From Rhodocyclaceae bacterium (GTDB lineage Bacteria; Pseudomonadota; Gammaproteobacteria; Burkholderiales; Rhodocyclaceae), in the NCBI GenBank assembly GCA_016702335.1, contig JADJEF010000007.1, positions 1 to 18,392 of the forward strand: DNA of 18,392 nucleotides, given 5' to 3'. Below are positions 1 through 7,199 of the stretch, piece after piece. Position numbers and translations under genes: made by a program. The notes beneath the pieces are model-generated. The model was not told the origin of the DNA and did not search any database. It worked only from the letters and a program-made list of their open reading frames with translations. Positions within the stretch are counted from its first letter, which is position 1. Each line of letters starts with the position of its first letter.

Positions 1-16
1 ATAAAAGAGGCTGAAC

Positions 17-373
17 GTGAAGCAGCCTAGAGGACAGCCGGCACATAAGCCGACAGACGAGACACGCAAGACGGCTGAAACGCTATCAGGGCTAGGATTG
101 CCGCTAACGCAGATTGCTGTGCTGATCGGCAAGGGCATCGACGTTAAGACGCTTCGGAAGCACTACGAGAAGCAACTGGAAGAGGGCAAGGCCAAGGCGA
201 ATAGCCAGGTCACCAAGAATCTGTTTCAGAAGTGCATGTCTGGCGACACCACGGCACAGATTTGGTGGACTAAGACGCAGTTGGGTTGGAAGGACACAAG
301 CAGGGTTGAGCATACGGGCGCTGACGGCAAGGATTTGACCGTCACCATGTCCAAGAATGACGCCAGCCTGTAG
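17..373 (+). CDS. terS: Terminase small subunit (putative)
   Basis: A 118-residue basic protein, probably the DNA-recognition subunit of the packaging motor. It starts with GTG; an AGAGG Shine-Dalgarno (6-10) lies 6 nt upstream. Residues about 23-54 (LSGLGLPLTQIAVLIG followed by a KTLRKHYE helix) read as a helix-turn-helix of the kind found in small terminases. Residues 65-92, with the pair QIWWTKTQ and LGWKD, match the oligomerisation region often seen in short phage TerS proteins. It overlaps the large terminase start by 17 nt, the classic TerS-TerL arrangement, and this context is the main support. Function is inferred from family resemblance and position. The 16 bases before it hold only the ribosome-binding site, so its promoter is outside the window. 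Confidence 0.82.
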   Translation: MKQPRGQPAHKPTDETRKTAETLSGLGLPLTQIAVLIGKGIDVKTLRKHYEKQLEEGKAKANSQVTKNLFQKCMSGDTTAQIWWTKTQLGWKDTSRVEHTGADGKDLTVTMSKNDASL

Positions 374-1694
374 CCTGACGCCTAAGCAGCAGCAAGCCAA
401 TGCGCTGCTCGGTGGCTCAGAGACAAACGTCATGCTGTTCGGTGGCTCACGCTCAGGGAAAACCTTCCTGCTGACGAGAGCTACCTGCGCTAGAGCGATC
501 AAGGCACCCAAGAGCCGGCACGCCATCTTGCGCTTCCGGTTCAACGCCGTGAAGAACAGTATCGTCATGGATACCTTCCCCAAGGTCATGAGCCTGTGCT
601 TTCCGGGCGTGAAGTACGAAATCAACAAAACGGACTGGTTCGCTACCTTACCCAACAAGAGCGAGATATGGTTCGGCGGACTGGATGACAAAGAGCGCAC
701 CGAGAAGATCCTCGGCATGGAGTTCGCCACGATCTACCTAAACGAGTGTTCACAGATCCCGTATGGATCAGTTGAGACCGCACTCACTCGATTAGCGCAG
801 AAAGCCGACCAGATCATTGACGGCAAGAGTAGCCAGCTAAAGAACAAAGCCTATTACGACTGCAATCCGCCAAGTAAAGCGCATTGGGCGTATCGGATCT
901 TCAAAGAGCAGCGGCACCCAGACACGAAAGAGCCGCTAGTCAGACCGACTGACTACGCCAGCATGCAGATCAATCCCGGCGATAACGTCGAGAATCTTCG
1001 TGATGGGTACTTGGAAAGCCTGCAAGCCCTGAGCGCCAGAGGACGGAAACGCTTTCTCGATGGGGAGTTTGCCGATGCGACGCCGAATCAGTTATTTGCT
1101 GAAGAAGATATTGACCGCTGGCGTATTACTGACGGGATTACTTCTGACTTTGTGCGCGTTGTTGTTGCGGTCGATCCTTCTGGCGCTGGCGACTCTGACA
1201 ATGCGGACAATGACGCGATAGGGATCGTTGTAGCAGGGCTAGGAACCGACGGAAACGCTTACCTGATAGAAGACCTCACCGTGAAGGCGGGGCCGGCTAC
1301 ATGGGGCAGGGTGGCGACTGATGCTTACGATCGTCATCAAGCAGACGCGATCATTGGTGAGACCAACTACGGCGGCGCAATGGTGCAGCACGTTATCAAG
1401 ACGGCTAACCCAAGGGCGAATTACCGGCAAGTCACCGCAAGCCGAGGCAAAGCCGTGAGAGCCGAGCCGATAGCGGCACTGTATGAGACCGGCAAGGTTC
1501 GGCATGTAGGACGGTTTAACGATCTGGAAGACGAATTAGCGGCATTCAGCACCTCGGGCTATATGGGCGAAAGCTCACCTAACCGAGCAGACGCGGCGAT
1601 ATGGGCGATATCAAGCCTGTTTCCGGGCATTGTTAAGCCTGCCGCAGAGAAGAAAGACAAAACACCCATGCGCCGCACTGGCTGGATGGGCTAA
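357..1694 (+). CDS. terL: Terminase large subunit (ATPase-nuclease)
   Basis: A 445-residue packaging motor that translocates DNA through the portal and cuts the concatemer. The N-terminal ATPase has a Walker A loop GGSRSGKT (29-36), a Walker B-like strand FATIYLNECS (123-132, with acidic E130) and a coupling motif YYDCNPP (166-172). The C-terminal RNase H-like nuclease supplies three acidic positions: D273 in AVDPSG, E335 in GETNYGG and D412 in PNRADAAIW. This order and length fit Terminase_6/6C-type large subunits. Translation starts at an ATG inside the small-subunit gene, suggesting translational coupling. Both enzyme centres look intact. Its cutting mode (headful, cos or other) cannot be read from sequence alone. 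Confidence 0.95.
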   Translation: MTPACSLTPKQQQANALLGGSETNVMLFGGSRSGKTFLLTRATCARAIKAPKSRHAILRFRFNAVKNSIVMDTFPKVMSLCFPGVKYEINKTDWFATLPNKSEIWFGGLDDKERTEKILGMEFATIYLNECSQIPYGSVETALTRLAQKADQIIDGKSSQLKNKAYYDCNPPSKAHWAYRIFKEQRHPDTKEPLVRPTDYASMQINPGDNVENLRDGYLESLQALSARGRKRFLDGEFADATPNQLFAEEDIDRWRITDGITSDFVRVVVAVDPSGAGDSDNADNDAIGIVVAGLGTDGNAYLIEDLTVKAGPATWGRVATDAYDRHQADAIIGETNYGGAMVQHVIKTANPRANYRQVTASRGKAVRAEPIAALYETGKVRHVGRFNDLEDELAAFSTSGYMGESSPNRADAAIWAISSLFPGIVKPAAEKKDKTPMRRTGWMG

Positions 1695-1703
1695 ACGATC
1701 AAA

Positions 1704-1739
1704 CGCCGTGAGGCGCTGGCAGGGCAAATCATCGCCCTG
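1704..1739 (+). promoter_or_regulatory. Paired RNA hairpins upstream of portal
   Basis: The 63-nt gap between large terminase and portal holds two back-to-back hairpins. The first is CGCC (1704-1707), GTGA loop (1708-1711), GGCG (1712-1715), a GNRA tetraloop. The second is CAGGGC (1720-1725), an 8-nt loop, and GCCCTG (1734-1739). No U-tract follows, so this is not an intrinsic terminator. The first hairpin shares its flanks and stem with elements before scaffold and coat. A role in mRNA processing, stability or translation of the downstream gene is inference. Confidence 0.5.
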
Positions 1740-1757
1740 AAGACATTGGAGCAGTAC

Positions 1758-3857
1758 ATGAGTGATGATCCCCTAAAAGCGCACCGGGAAGCGTTCAAGA
1801 CGTTTCTTGATGCGTGGAACGACGACCGCAAGCGGTACGTCGAGGATCTGAAATTCTCGGCAGGTCATCAGTGGGACGAGAAAGACTTAAAGGCCCGCGA
1901 AACCGATGGCCGGCCTGCGCTCGTTGTCGATAAGGTCAATCAGTACGTCAAGCAAGTCGTCAATGACTCACGGCAGAATCGCCCAGGCATCAAAGTGCGC
2001 CCTGTGGATTCAGGCGCAGACGTTGAGACCGCCGAGGTATTCAATGGCCTGATTCGCCACGTTGAAGACAACAGCAACAGTGATACCGCGTTTGATACCG
2101 CGCTGGAGTGTGCGGCAAAGGGTGGATTCGGCTTCTTCCGCATCATTCGGCAGTATTCAGGCACCAATTCATTCCAGCAGGAACTGTGCTTCAAACGGAT
2201 TCGCAACCCGCTGACAGTCCTATTCGACCCAGATTGCCAAGAGCCTGACGGTTCTGACGCCAAGCGCGTTTATATCTGGGAAGACATGCCGGAAGCCGAT
2301 TTTAAGGCGACCTATCCCAAGGCTAAACCCGTTGATTGGGAATCGATCGACAACGGGAAAACAGACTGGTACACCGGCAAAAAGGTACGAGTAGCTGAGT
2401 GCTACTGGGTCGAGACCGAAGCGACCACGATGCACTTGCTGGCTGATGGCTCAGTCGTCAGTCAAGAAGAGATCGACCAAGCCAAGGCTGAAGGTATCGC
2501 CGCCCCCCAGATCATTGAGTCTCGGGAGATGGACAAGCCCGTGGTCAAGTGGGCGAAGTTCAACGGCGAAGAGTACCTCAAGGAACCGCAGACCGAGCCG
2601 GGCAAGTGGATTCCGGTATTCCCTGTCTGGGGCAATGAGACCGATATTGAGGGCAAGATCATCCATACCGGAATGATTCACGCGGCTAAGGATGCTCAGA
2701 GACTCTACAACTACGCCAGAACCGCTACGGCAGAGAGATTGAGCAAGCCGGGCGTGTATATCGCTGCTGTTGGGCAGGTCGAGTCCTATGCTGAAGATTG
2801 GGATGGCTCTAATCGCAACGTCGCGGTTAAACGCTACGACCCGATCGATATCAACGGCACGCCGATGCCGCCGCCGCGGTTTGATGGCACCGATATCCCG
2901 TCTTCGCTCGTGCAAGACATGCAGATCAGTGAGCACGATATCCAAGGCTCGCTCGGCATGTACAACGCCAGCCTGGGCGAAAAAAGTAACGAGAAGTCCG
3001 GTAAGGCAATCATGGCCCGCCAGCGCGAAGGCGACATGGCGAACTTCCACTATCACGACAACCTGGCCCGAGCGATTCGACATGCTGGCCGGTATCTGGT
3101 CGATGTATTGCCGCAGATTTACGAGTCCAAGAAGGTTATCCGTGTGCTTGGTTTGGATGGCAAGGCTGAGATGGTGGATATCGACCCGACTCAAGAAGTG
3201 GCGCACCAGAAGCTCGGCGCGAAGTCCATCTATAACCTCAATGTCGGCGAATACGATGTGTCGGTCAGTGTTGGCCCGAGCTACACCACGCAGAGACAGG
3301 AAGCCGCCGAAGCGATGTCGCAGATGTTCCAAGGCAACCCCGCGCTGATGCAGATCATCGGTGACTTGTACTTCCGCAATATGGACTTCCCAGGCGCTGA
3401 AGAGATGGCCGACCGCATGAAGCTCATGCTTCCGCCGCCGATTCAGGAAGCTGAGAAATCGAAGGGCGAAGAGAACCCCGAAGTCCAGCAGGTCATCCAG
3501 CAGGCCGAGCAGGTCATCGCGCAGAAGGATGAACTGATGCAGGGCGCGGTGCAGAAGATCGAGGAACTGATGCAGCAAGTCCAGCAGATGCAGGACGAGC
3601 GCGAGATTAAGGCCGGCGAACTCAAATTGAAGTCGCGGGAAATTGGCGTGAAAGAGTACGACGCTGAGACCAAGCGCGCGCAGGTCTTAGCGCCAGCGTT
3701 TGGCCCTGAACAGATTCAGGCTTTGGTGATGCAGACGCTTCAGGACATATTCAACCAGCCGGTACAGCAAATGCCTGAGCCGATACCAATGGCACCGCTA
3801 ATGGAAATGATGCCCGAGCCTATGCCCGAGCAATTGCCGCCCGAATTGTCCATGTAA
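1758..3857 (+). CDS. Portal protein, P22 gp1-like
   Basis: A 699-residue portal that would form the dodecameric DNA channel at one capsid vertex; P22 portal is 725 residues, so the size fits. The N-terminal half carries portal signatures, including the early W..DRKRYVEDLKFSAG..W segment, VNQYVKQVVND, FNGLIRH and a FGFFRI strand. Residues about 560-660 are strongly helical and rich in Q, E and K (repeated QQVIQQAEQ and QQVQQM stretches), like the C-terminal barrel of P22-type portals. The tail is Met/Pro-rich with repeated PEPMPE-like units. The ATG at 1758 is preferred over an in-frame TTG at 1746, because GGAG (1748-1751) sits 6 nt before the ATG and would be consumed by the earlier start. 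A paired-hairpin leader precedes it. Confidence 0.92.
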   Translation: MSDDPLKAHREAFKTFLDAWNDDRKRYVEDLKFSAGHQWDEKDLKARETDGRPALVVDKVNQYVKQVVNDSRQNRPGIKVRPVDSGADVETAEVFNGLIRHVEDNSNSDTAFDTALECAAKGGFGFFRIIRQYSGTNSFQQELCFKRIRNPLTVLFDPDCQEPDGSDAKRVYIWEDMPEADFKATYPKAKPVDWESIDNGKTDWYTGKKVRVAECYWVETEATTMHLLADGSVVSQEEIDQAKAEGIAAPQIIESREMDKPVVKWAKFNGEEYLKEPQTEPGKWIPVFPVWGNETDIEGKIIHTGMIHAAKDAQRLYNYARTATAERLSKPGVYIAAVGQVESYAEDWDGSNRNVAVKRYDPIDINGTPMPPPRFDGTDIPSSLVQDMQISEHDIQGSLGMYNASLGEKSNEKSGKAIMARQREGDMANFHYHDNLARAIRHAGRYLVDVLPQIYESKKVIRVLGLDGKAEMVDIDPTQEVAHQKLGAKSIYNLNVGEYDVSVSVGPSYTTQRQEAAEAMSQMFQGNPALMQIIGDLYFRNMDFPGAEEMADRMKLMLPPPIQEAEKSKGEENPEVQQVIQQAEQVIAQKDELMQGAVQKIEELMQQVQQMQDEREIKAGELKLKSREIGVKEYDAETKRAQVLAPAFGPEQIQALVMQTLQDIFNQPVQQMPEPIPMAPLMEMMPEPMPEQLPPELSM

Positions 3858-3864
3858 CGAATCG

Positions 3865-3928
3865 CAGGGGAATCCCTGACCGACTAGCCGGTAGCTAGGT
3901 CTTTCTAACGCTGAGAAGCGCCGAAAGG
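3865..3928 (+). promoter_or_regulatory. Multi-hairpin leader before scaffold gene
   Basis: The 77-nt gap between portal and scaffold is unusually structured. In order: CAGGG (3865-3869), GAAT loop, CCCTG (3874-3878); CTAGC (3884-3888), 5-nt loop, GCTAG (3894-3898); CGCT (3909-3912), GAGA loop, AGCG (3917-3920). A mini stem CC-GAAA-GG (3921-3928) follows and contains the AAAGG ribosome-binding site 6 nt before the start codon. None is followed by a U-run. The third hairpin belongs to the family seen before portal and coat. Folding into control of translation or RNA processing is inferred. Confidence 0.5.
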
Positions 3929-3934
3929 TTACAA

Positions 3935-4720
3935 ATGTCCGACGAAGTTATCGAAGTCACTCCCACGGAGGTAGTAGCACAGGCAGTCCCAGAAGTACAA
4001 CCCGAGACCCCCGAAGTCACCCCGGAAGAAAAGCCGGCCAAGACTTTCACGCAAGCCGACCTTGATCGACAGATCGAGCGAAGGATTGCAAGGGAACGCG
4101 CCAAGCATGAACGAGAAACCGCCGAATTGCGGCAGATCGCTCTACAGCGTGAGCGGCAGCAGGAACCTCAACGGCAAGCCCCACAAGGCGAACCGAAACT
4201 AGAGGACTTCGATAACTTCGATGCGTACATCGCCGCGAAAGCGGAATTCATCGCAGACAAGAAAATAAACCAAACACTCACCGAGCGCGAACAGCGCCAG
4301 GCTGAGGAACGAGCGCAGACGGCGCGGCTTCGAACCGTCGATAGCTGGAACAAGCGGATAGCCACCGCAGAGGCCGAAATGCCTGACTTCCGCGATGTGA
4401 TTGGTAATGCAGACGTGCCAATGACGGCACCCATGCAACAGGCAATCATGGAGTCGGACGCCGGCCCGAAATTGGCCTATTACCTCGCTACTCACCCGGA
4501 CGAAGCGGCAGGCATTGCCGAAATGAGTCCAGTGGCGACGGTACGCGCACTCACGCGAATTGAGGACAAGTTACTGGCGCAGCCGGTAGCACGCAAATCC
4601 AACGTATCACCTCCTGTCGAACCGGTCGGCGTCAAAGCGAAAGCAGACAAAGACCCGTCTTCCATGACCGACAAGGAGTTTGCCGAGTGGCGCAAACGGC
4701 AGATCGCCCAGCGCCGCTAA
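3935..4720 (+). CDS. Scaffolding protein
   Basis: A 261-residue hydrophilic protein expected to guide coat assembly and then leave the procapsid. The N-terminus is acidic and Pro/Val/Glu-rich (residues 1-36). A long charged helical stretch follows (about 40-80, RQIERRIARERAKHERETAE), with further coiled-coil-like sequence around 110-135. The C-terminal end is a short basic helical segment (MTDKEFAEWRKRQIAQRR), matching the way P22-type scaffolds bind coat through a basic C-terminal helical hairpin. Position between portal and coat is the standard scaffold slot. No protease domain is visible, so it is not an obvious protease-scaffold fusion. Sequence is low in conserved motifs, so the call rests on composition and location. 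Confidence 0.85.
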   Translation: MSDEVIEVTPTEVVAQAVPEVQPETPEVTPEEKPAKTFTQADLDRQIERRIARERAKHERETAELRQIALQRERQQEPQRQAPQGEPKLEDFDNFDAYIAAKAEFIADKKINQTLTEREQRQAEERAQTARLRTVDSWNKRIATAEAEMPDFRDVIGNADVPMTAPMQQAIMESDAGPKLAYYLATHPDEAAGIAEMSPVATVRALTRIEDKLLAQPVARKSNVSPPVEPVGVKAKADKDPSSMTDKEFAEWRKRQIAQRR

Positions 4721-4728
4721 TCCCATCA

Positions 4729-4740
4729 CGCCGAGAGGCG
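4729..4740 (+). promoter_or_regulatory. GAGA-tetraloop hairpin before coat gene
   Basis: CGCC (4729-4732), GAGA loop (4733-4736), GGCG (4737-4740) lies 19 nt before the coat start in the 39-nt gap. Compared with the scaffold copy, one base pair has changed from T-A to C-G while pairing and the GNRA loop are kept. Both copies are followed within a few bases by CCGAAAGG, which includes the ribosome-binding site. Function is not known. Confidence 0.5.
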
Positions 4741-4759
4741 CACCCCGAAAGGAAAGACC

Positions 4760-5956
4760 ATGAGTAATTCACTCGTTACCATCGATATGGTGACACGCGA
4801 AGCCCTGCGCATCGCTCACGAAAAATGCCAATTCATTGGCACGGTGGATCGTCAATATGATGATTCGTTCGCCAAAACTGGCGCAAAGATCGGCACCGCT
4901 CTTCGTGTTCGCAAGCCGAATCAATACACCCGTACTACCGGCTCCCGCGTCATGGACGTGCAAGACCAGACCGAGAGCAATGGCACGATCACTGTGGCGA
5001 CCCAAGACCACGTTGATATGCGCTTTAACTCGGCTGAACTGGCTCTGAGCATCGACGAAATCAGCAAGCGTTACATTGAGCCGGCGGTATCGGTTCTGGT
5101 GTCGGGTATCGAAGCCGACTTCCTGGCTTTCGCGGCCAAGTCCACCTACAACCTTGTAGGTACAGACAACACCGCGATTACCACCCTGGACGTACCCGGC
5201 AAAGCTCGCGCTCGTCTGAATCAGTGCCTTGCCCCCAAAGGTGATCGCTCGATTCAAGTGGATTCAACCACGATGGGTTCGCTGGTTAATGGCATGGCCG
5301 CGTATTTCAATCCTTCGAGCGCCATTGGCGATCAGTACAAAGAAGGCTTGATTGCTCGTACCGCGATGGCTGACTACTACGAGAACGAGCGCGTATGGTC
5401 GATGCCTAACGCGGCTGACGTAGCCACCACGCTGGACACCTACACCGTGATTGAGGGCGATACCGATATCACTGTGGCGACACTGTCTGCGGCTCCGGTA
5501 GCCGGTATGGTCTTCACCATCGCGGGTGTGTATGACGTACATCCCGAGACCAAGACCGCCTATAGCCACCTCAAGCAGTTTGTGGTCGGCACAGGCTCCA
5601 CCACGACCAACGTCGTGTTCAGCCCCGCTCCGTATTCGTCGGCTTCTGGTGCGTTGCAAAACGTGTCGGCCATGCCAGCGACGACCGCAGCGGTGGCGTT
5701 CTTCGGCACAGCGTCGAAAACCTACGTTCAGCCCTTGATGTACCACAAAGAGGCGTTCCAGTTCGTCACGGCAGACTTGCCGCTGATGGACGATGCCGCC
5801 AAGTGTGTGCGTCGTATGCAGGACGGTCTGAGCCTGCGCGTGTGGCAAGCCAGTGACATTCGCAATGACGAATTGCTCATGCGAATTGATATTTTGTACG
5901 GAATGGCTGCGCTGCGTCCCGAGTGGGCATGTCGCTTGTCCGGTGTGTACAACTAA
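4760..5956 (+). CDS. Major coat protein, P22 gp5-like
   Basis: A 398-residue major capsid protein with the HK97-type fold expected for this family; P22 gp5 is 430 residues. Recognisable P22-coat features are the opening SLVTIDMVTREALRIAHEK, then FIGTVDRQYDDSFAKTGAKIG, the RVRKPNQY segment and a VDMRFNSAELALSIDEIS helix. The C-terminal part includes LMYHKEAFQFVTADLPL and ends with DILYGMAALRPEWACRL, both typical of the family. The stretch around residues 225-310 (TVIEGDTDITVATLSAAPVAG onward) is probably the insertion (I) domain. It follows the scaffold and has a strong AAAGGA ribosome-binding site. A terminator-like hairpin directly after it should favour high coat expression over downstream genes. 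Confidence 0.95.
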   Translation: MSNSLVTIDMVTREALRIAHEKCQFIGTVDRQYDDSFAKTGAKIGTALRVRKPNQYTRTTGSRVMDVQDQTESNGTITVATQDHVDMRFNSAELALSIDEISKRYIEPAVSVLVSGIEADFLAFAAKSTYNLVGTDNTAITTLDVPGKARARLNQCLAPKGDRSIQVDSTTMGSLVNGMAAYFNPSSAIGDQYKEGLIARTAMADYYENERVWSMPNAADVATTLDTYTVIEGDTDITVATLSAAPVAGMVFTIAGVYDVHPETKTAYSHLKQFVVGTGSTTTNVVFSPAPYSSASGALQNVSAMPATTAAVAFFGTASKTYVQPLMYHKEAFQFVTADLPLMDDAAKCVRRMQDGLSLRVWQASDIRNDELLMRIDILYGMAALRPEWACRLSGVYN

Positions 5957-5963
5957 GCAAACC

Positions 5964-5985
5964 AAGGGGGCTACGGCCCTCTTTT
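5964..5985 (+). terminator. Terminator-like hairpin after coat
   Basis: AAGGGGGC (5964-5971) pairs with GCCCTCTT (5976-5983), with one G-U pair, around a TACG loop closed by C-G, a stable UNCG tetraloop. Only a short T-run follows (overlapping the stem, to 5984), so it is probably a partial terminator or attenuator that also protects the coat mRNA 3' end. Confidence 0.6.
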
Positions 5986-5991
5986 CAATTC

Positions 5992-6007
5992 TTGAAAGGA
6001 AATTCAA
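5992..6007 (+). promoter_or_regulatory. Ribosome-binding site inside an A/T-rich inverted repeat
   Basis: TTGAA (5992-5996) and TTCAA (6003-6007) flank AGGAAA, which contains the Shine-Dalgarno, and the ATG follows immediately. The five-pair stem is weak. It would present the binding site in a loop; whether it folds in vivo is unknown. Confidence 0.3.
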
Positions 6008-6244
6008 ATGGCTACATACGAACGGATTGACTACGGCTCTGCCGATGGTTCCCAGTGGGGCGGTTCAGCCTCGGACAAACTTGGCTTTTACGGCAAGGTT
6101 CCGGTGGTTCAGCGTCCCTATTCTTCGGCGCTGCATGCCACATCGGGGATATCGTCCTCGTCGGACTTCGGCGCTACCCAGCTTGCTTGGGCGCAGGAAG
6201 TTCAAAACACCCTGATCGGTCTGGGTGTTTGGGCGACGGTGTAA
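6008..6244 (+). CDS. Small capsid-associated protein, decoration/head-fibre-like (putative)
   Basis: A 78-residue protein with the pattern DKLGFYGKVPVVQRP (residues 23-37) followed by a Ser/Ala linker and a short C-terminal helix (AWAQEVQNTLIGLGVW). Small proteins with an initial LGFYG..PV.Q motif and a closing helix with N.L..LG.W are common just downstream of coat genes in podovirus-like phages, and some align with head-fibre or decoration-type domains. A role on the capsid surface is inferred from this resemblance and from sitting between the coat gene and a strong terminator. It ends with tandem TAA stops. No signal peptide or membrane segment is present. It could instead be a minor structural or assembly factor. 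Confidence 0.65.
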   Translation: MATYERIDYGSADGSQWGGSASDKLGFYGKVPVVQRPYSSALHATSGISSSSDFGATQLAWAQEVQNTLIGLGVWATV

Positions 6245-6250
6245 TAAACG

Positions 6251-6277
6251 CGGGGGCTTCGGCTCCCCGTTTTTTTT
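6251..6277 (+). terminator. Strong intrinsic terminator closing the head operon
   Basis: A GC-rich stem (CGGGGGC at 6251-6257 against GCTCCCCG at 6262-6269, with one bulged T) is capped by a TTCG loop closed by C-G and followed by eight Ts (6270-6277). This is a textbook intrinsic terminator. I see no clear promoter in the 21 nt between it and the next gene, so downstream expression probably depends on read-through or antitermination. Confidence 0.9.
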
Positions 6278-6298
6278 GCGAATAACCAGGACTCGCGC

Positions 6299-7048
6299 AT
6301 GAATTCAAGCTCCTACACCACGCCATTTAATTTCCCGTCGCAGGCACTCAAGGAAGACGAGAAAAAGAAAGTGGTGTTTTGTATCCCGACGATCTCCAAA
6401 CCGTATCAGGTCACGCTCGATTCGCTCGAAGCCTCATTGCCTGCACTGGAAGCGGCAGGATGGGATCATGCGGCGGTGTATCAGATTGGTTGCCCGTATA
6501 TCTCAGCGGCTCGCTCGATGATGCTGCGCAAGGCGCTTGACGCCAAGGCGACGGTGGTTGTCTTCATTGATCACGATCTGTCATGGGATTCCGGCGATCT
6601 GTTGAGGCTGATCGAGACAAAGGGCGATGTAGTCGCGGGAACGTACCGATTCAAAGGGCCAATCGAAGAATACATGGGGGCGATTTTCCCCGGTATCGAC
6701 GGCACGCCGATTGTGCGCGAAGACGGTTGCATCAAGGCGCATTCCATTCCCGCCGGGTTTCTCAAGATCACGCGGGCAGGGGTGAATACTTTCATCATGA
6801 ATTACCCAGAACTGACCTACGGCGAGAAGTGCGCGCCGATGGTGGATTTGTTCAATCACGGCGTCTTGGATCACACATGGTACGGCGAGGATTACGCCTT
6901 TGCCAAACGGTGGCGCGAGAAGTGTGGCGATATCTGGTTAATCCCAGACATGAACATCAATCACCACTTACCCACGGAAGAATTCAAGGGGAATTTTCAC
7001 CGCTATCTGCTCAAGCAGCCCGGAGGCTCGGAATGTTCGACGTCCTAG
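6299..7048 (+). CDS. GT-A fold glycosyltransferase (GT2-like)
   Basis: A 249-residue glycosyltransferase-like protein. After a short leader, a beta strand KKVVFCIPTIS (23-33) opens a Rossmann-like nucleotide-sugar fold. The metal-binding DXD motif is DHD at 91-93, preceded by the hydrophobic strand TVVVFI. An IPAGFLKITR strand (150-159) corresponds to the acceptor-side segment of GT-A enzymes, GEDYAFAKRW (196-205) is a good ED-type catalytic-base motif, and INHHLP (220-225) supplies the late metal-ligand histidine. All key residues appear intact and there is no membrane anchor, so it is probably soluble. Position inside the virion gene block suggests glycosylation of a capsid or tail protein, or of a host surface glycan, but the substrate cannot be read. 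Confidence 0.8.
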   Translation: MNSSSYTTPFNFPSQALKEDEKKKVVFCIPTISKPYQVTLDSLEASLPALEAAGWDHAAVYQIGCPYISAARSMMLRKALDAKATVVVFIDHDLSWDSGDLLRLIETKGDVVAGTYRFKGPIEEYMGAIFPGIDGTPIVREDGCIKAHSIPAGFLKITRAGVNTFIMNYPELTYGEKCAPMVDLFNHGVLDHTWYGEDYAFAKRWREKCGDIWLIPDMNINHHLPTEEFKGNFHRYLLKQPGGSECSTS

Positions 7049-7197
7049 AGAAAAACGGGGCACTGATGCCGGTGCATTCCCTTGCTGACCTGAAGCATCT
7101 GATGGCGCGAGGATGGAAGCAGCAAACCAAGCCGGAAGTTCCGGCACCGACTCAACCACAACCCAAGAAACGCGGCAGACCAGCCAAGAAGGGCTAA
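7033..7197 (+). CDS. Small basic protein with AT-hook-like C-terminus
   Basis: A 54-residue frame starting with ATG inside the glycosyltransferase gene (16-nt overlap) with a strong GGAGG (7022-7026) 6 nt upstream. The N-terminal part (MFDVLEKNGALMPVHSLADLKHLMARGW) reads as a small folded domain. Then a Pro/Gln-rich linker leads to PKKRGRPAKKG, which contains the RGRP core of AT-hook minor-groove DNA-binding motifs. Small phage proteins with similar tails recur near head genes but have no agreed function. It might bind DNA during head filling, or the basic tail may be nonspecific. Confidence 0.7.
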   Translation: MFDVLEKNGALMPVHSLADLKHLMARGWKQQTKPEVPAPTQPQPKKRGRPAKKG

Positions 7198-7199
7198 CC

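Noticed and set aside
104..730. 208-residue minus-strand frame across the terminase genes
   Set aside because: It is antisense to both terminase subunits, which have clear motifs. No family resemblance was seen.
1746..1757. TTG start 12 nt upstream for the portal
   Set aside because: The TTG overlaps the GGAG that serves the ATG at 1758, and has no Shine-Dalgarno of its own.
2770..3348. 192-residue alternative plus-strand frame in the portal gene
   Set aside because: Its composition is Arg/Ser/Trp-rich and random-looking, and it overlaps the portal completely.
2451..3578. Long 375-residue open frame on the minus strand inside the portal gene
   Set aside because: It lies fully antisense to a confidently identified portal, its translation is Arg/His/Leu-rich without motifs, and it has no neighbours on that strand. 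It reflects codon bias of the portal gene.
5264..6007. 247-residue minus-strand frame opposite the coat gene
   Set aside because: It is a shadow of the coat gene, rich in His and Arg, with no motif.
6278..6298. Promoter between the strong terminator and the glycosyltransferase gene
   Set aside because: The gap is only 21 nt and holds no convincing -35/-10 pair.
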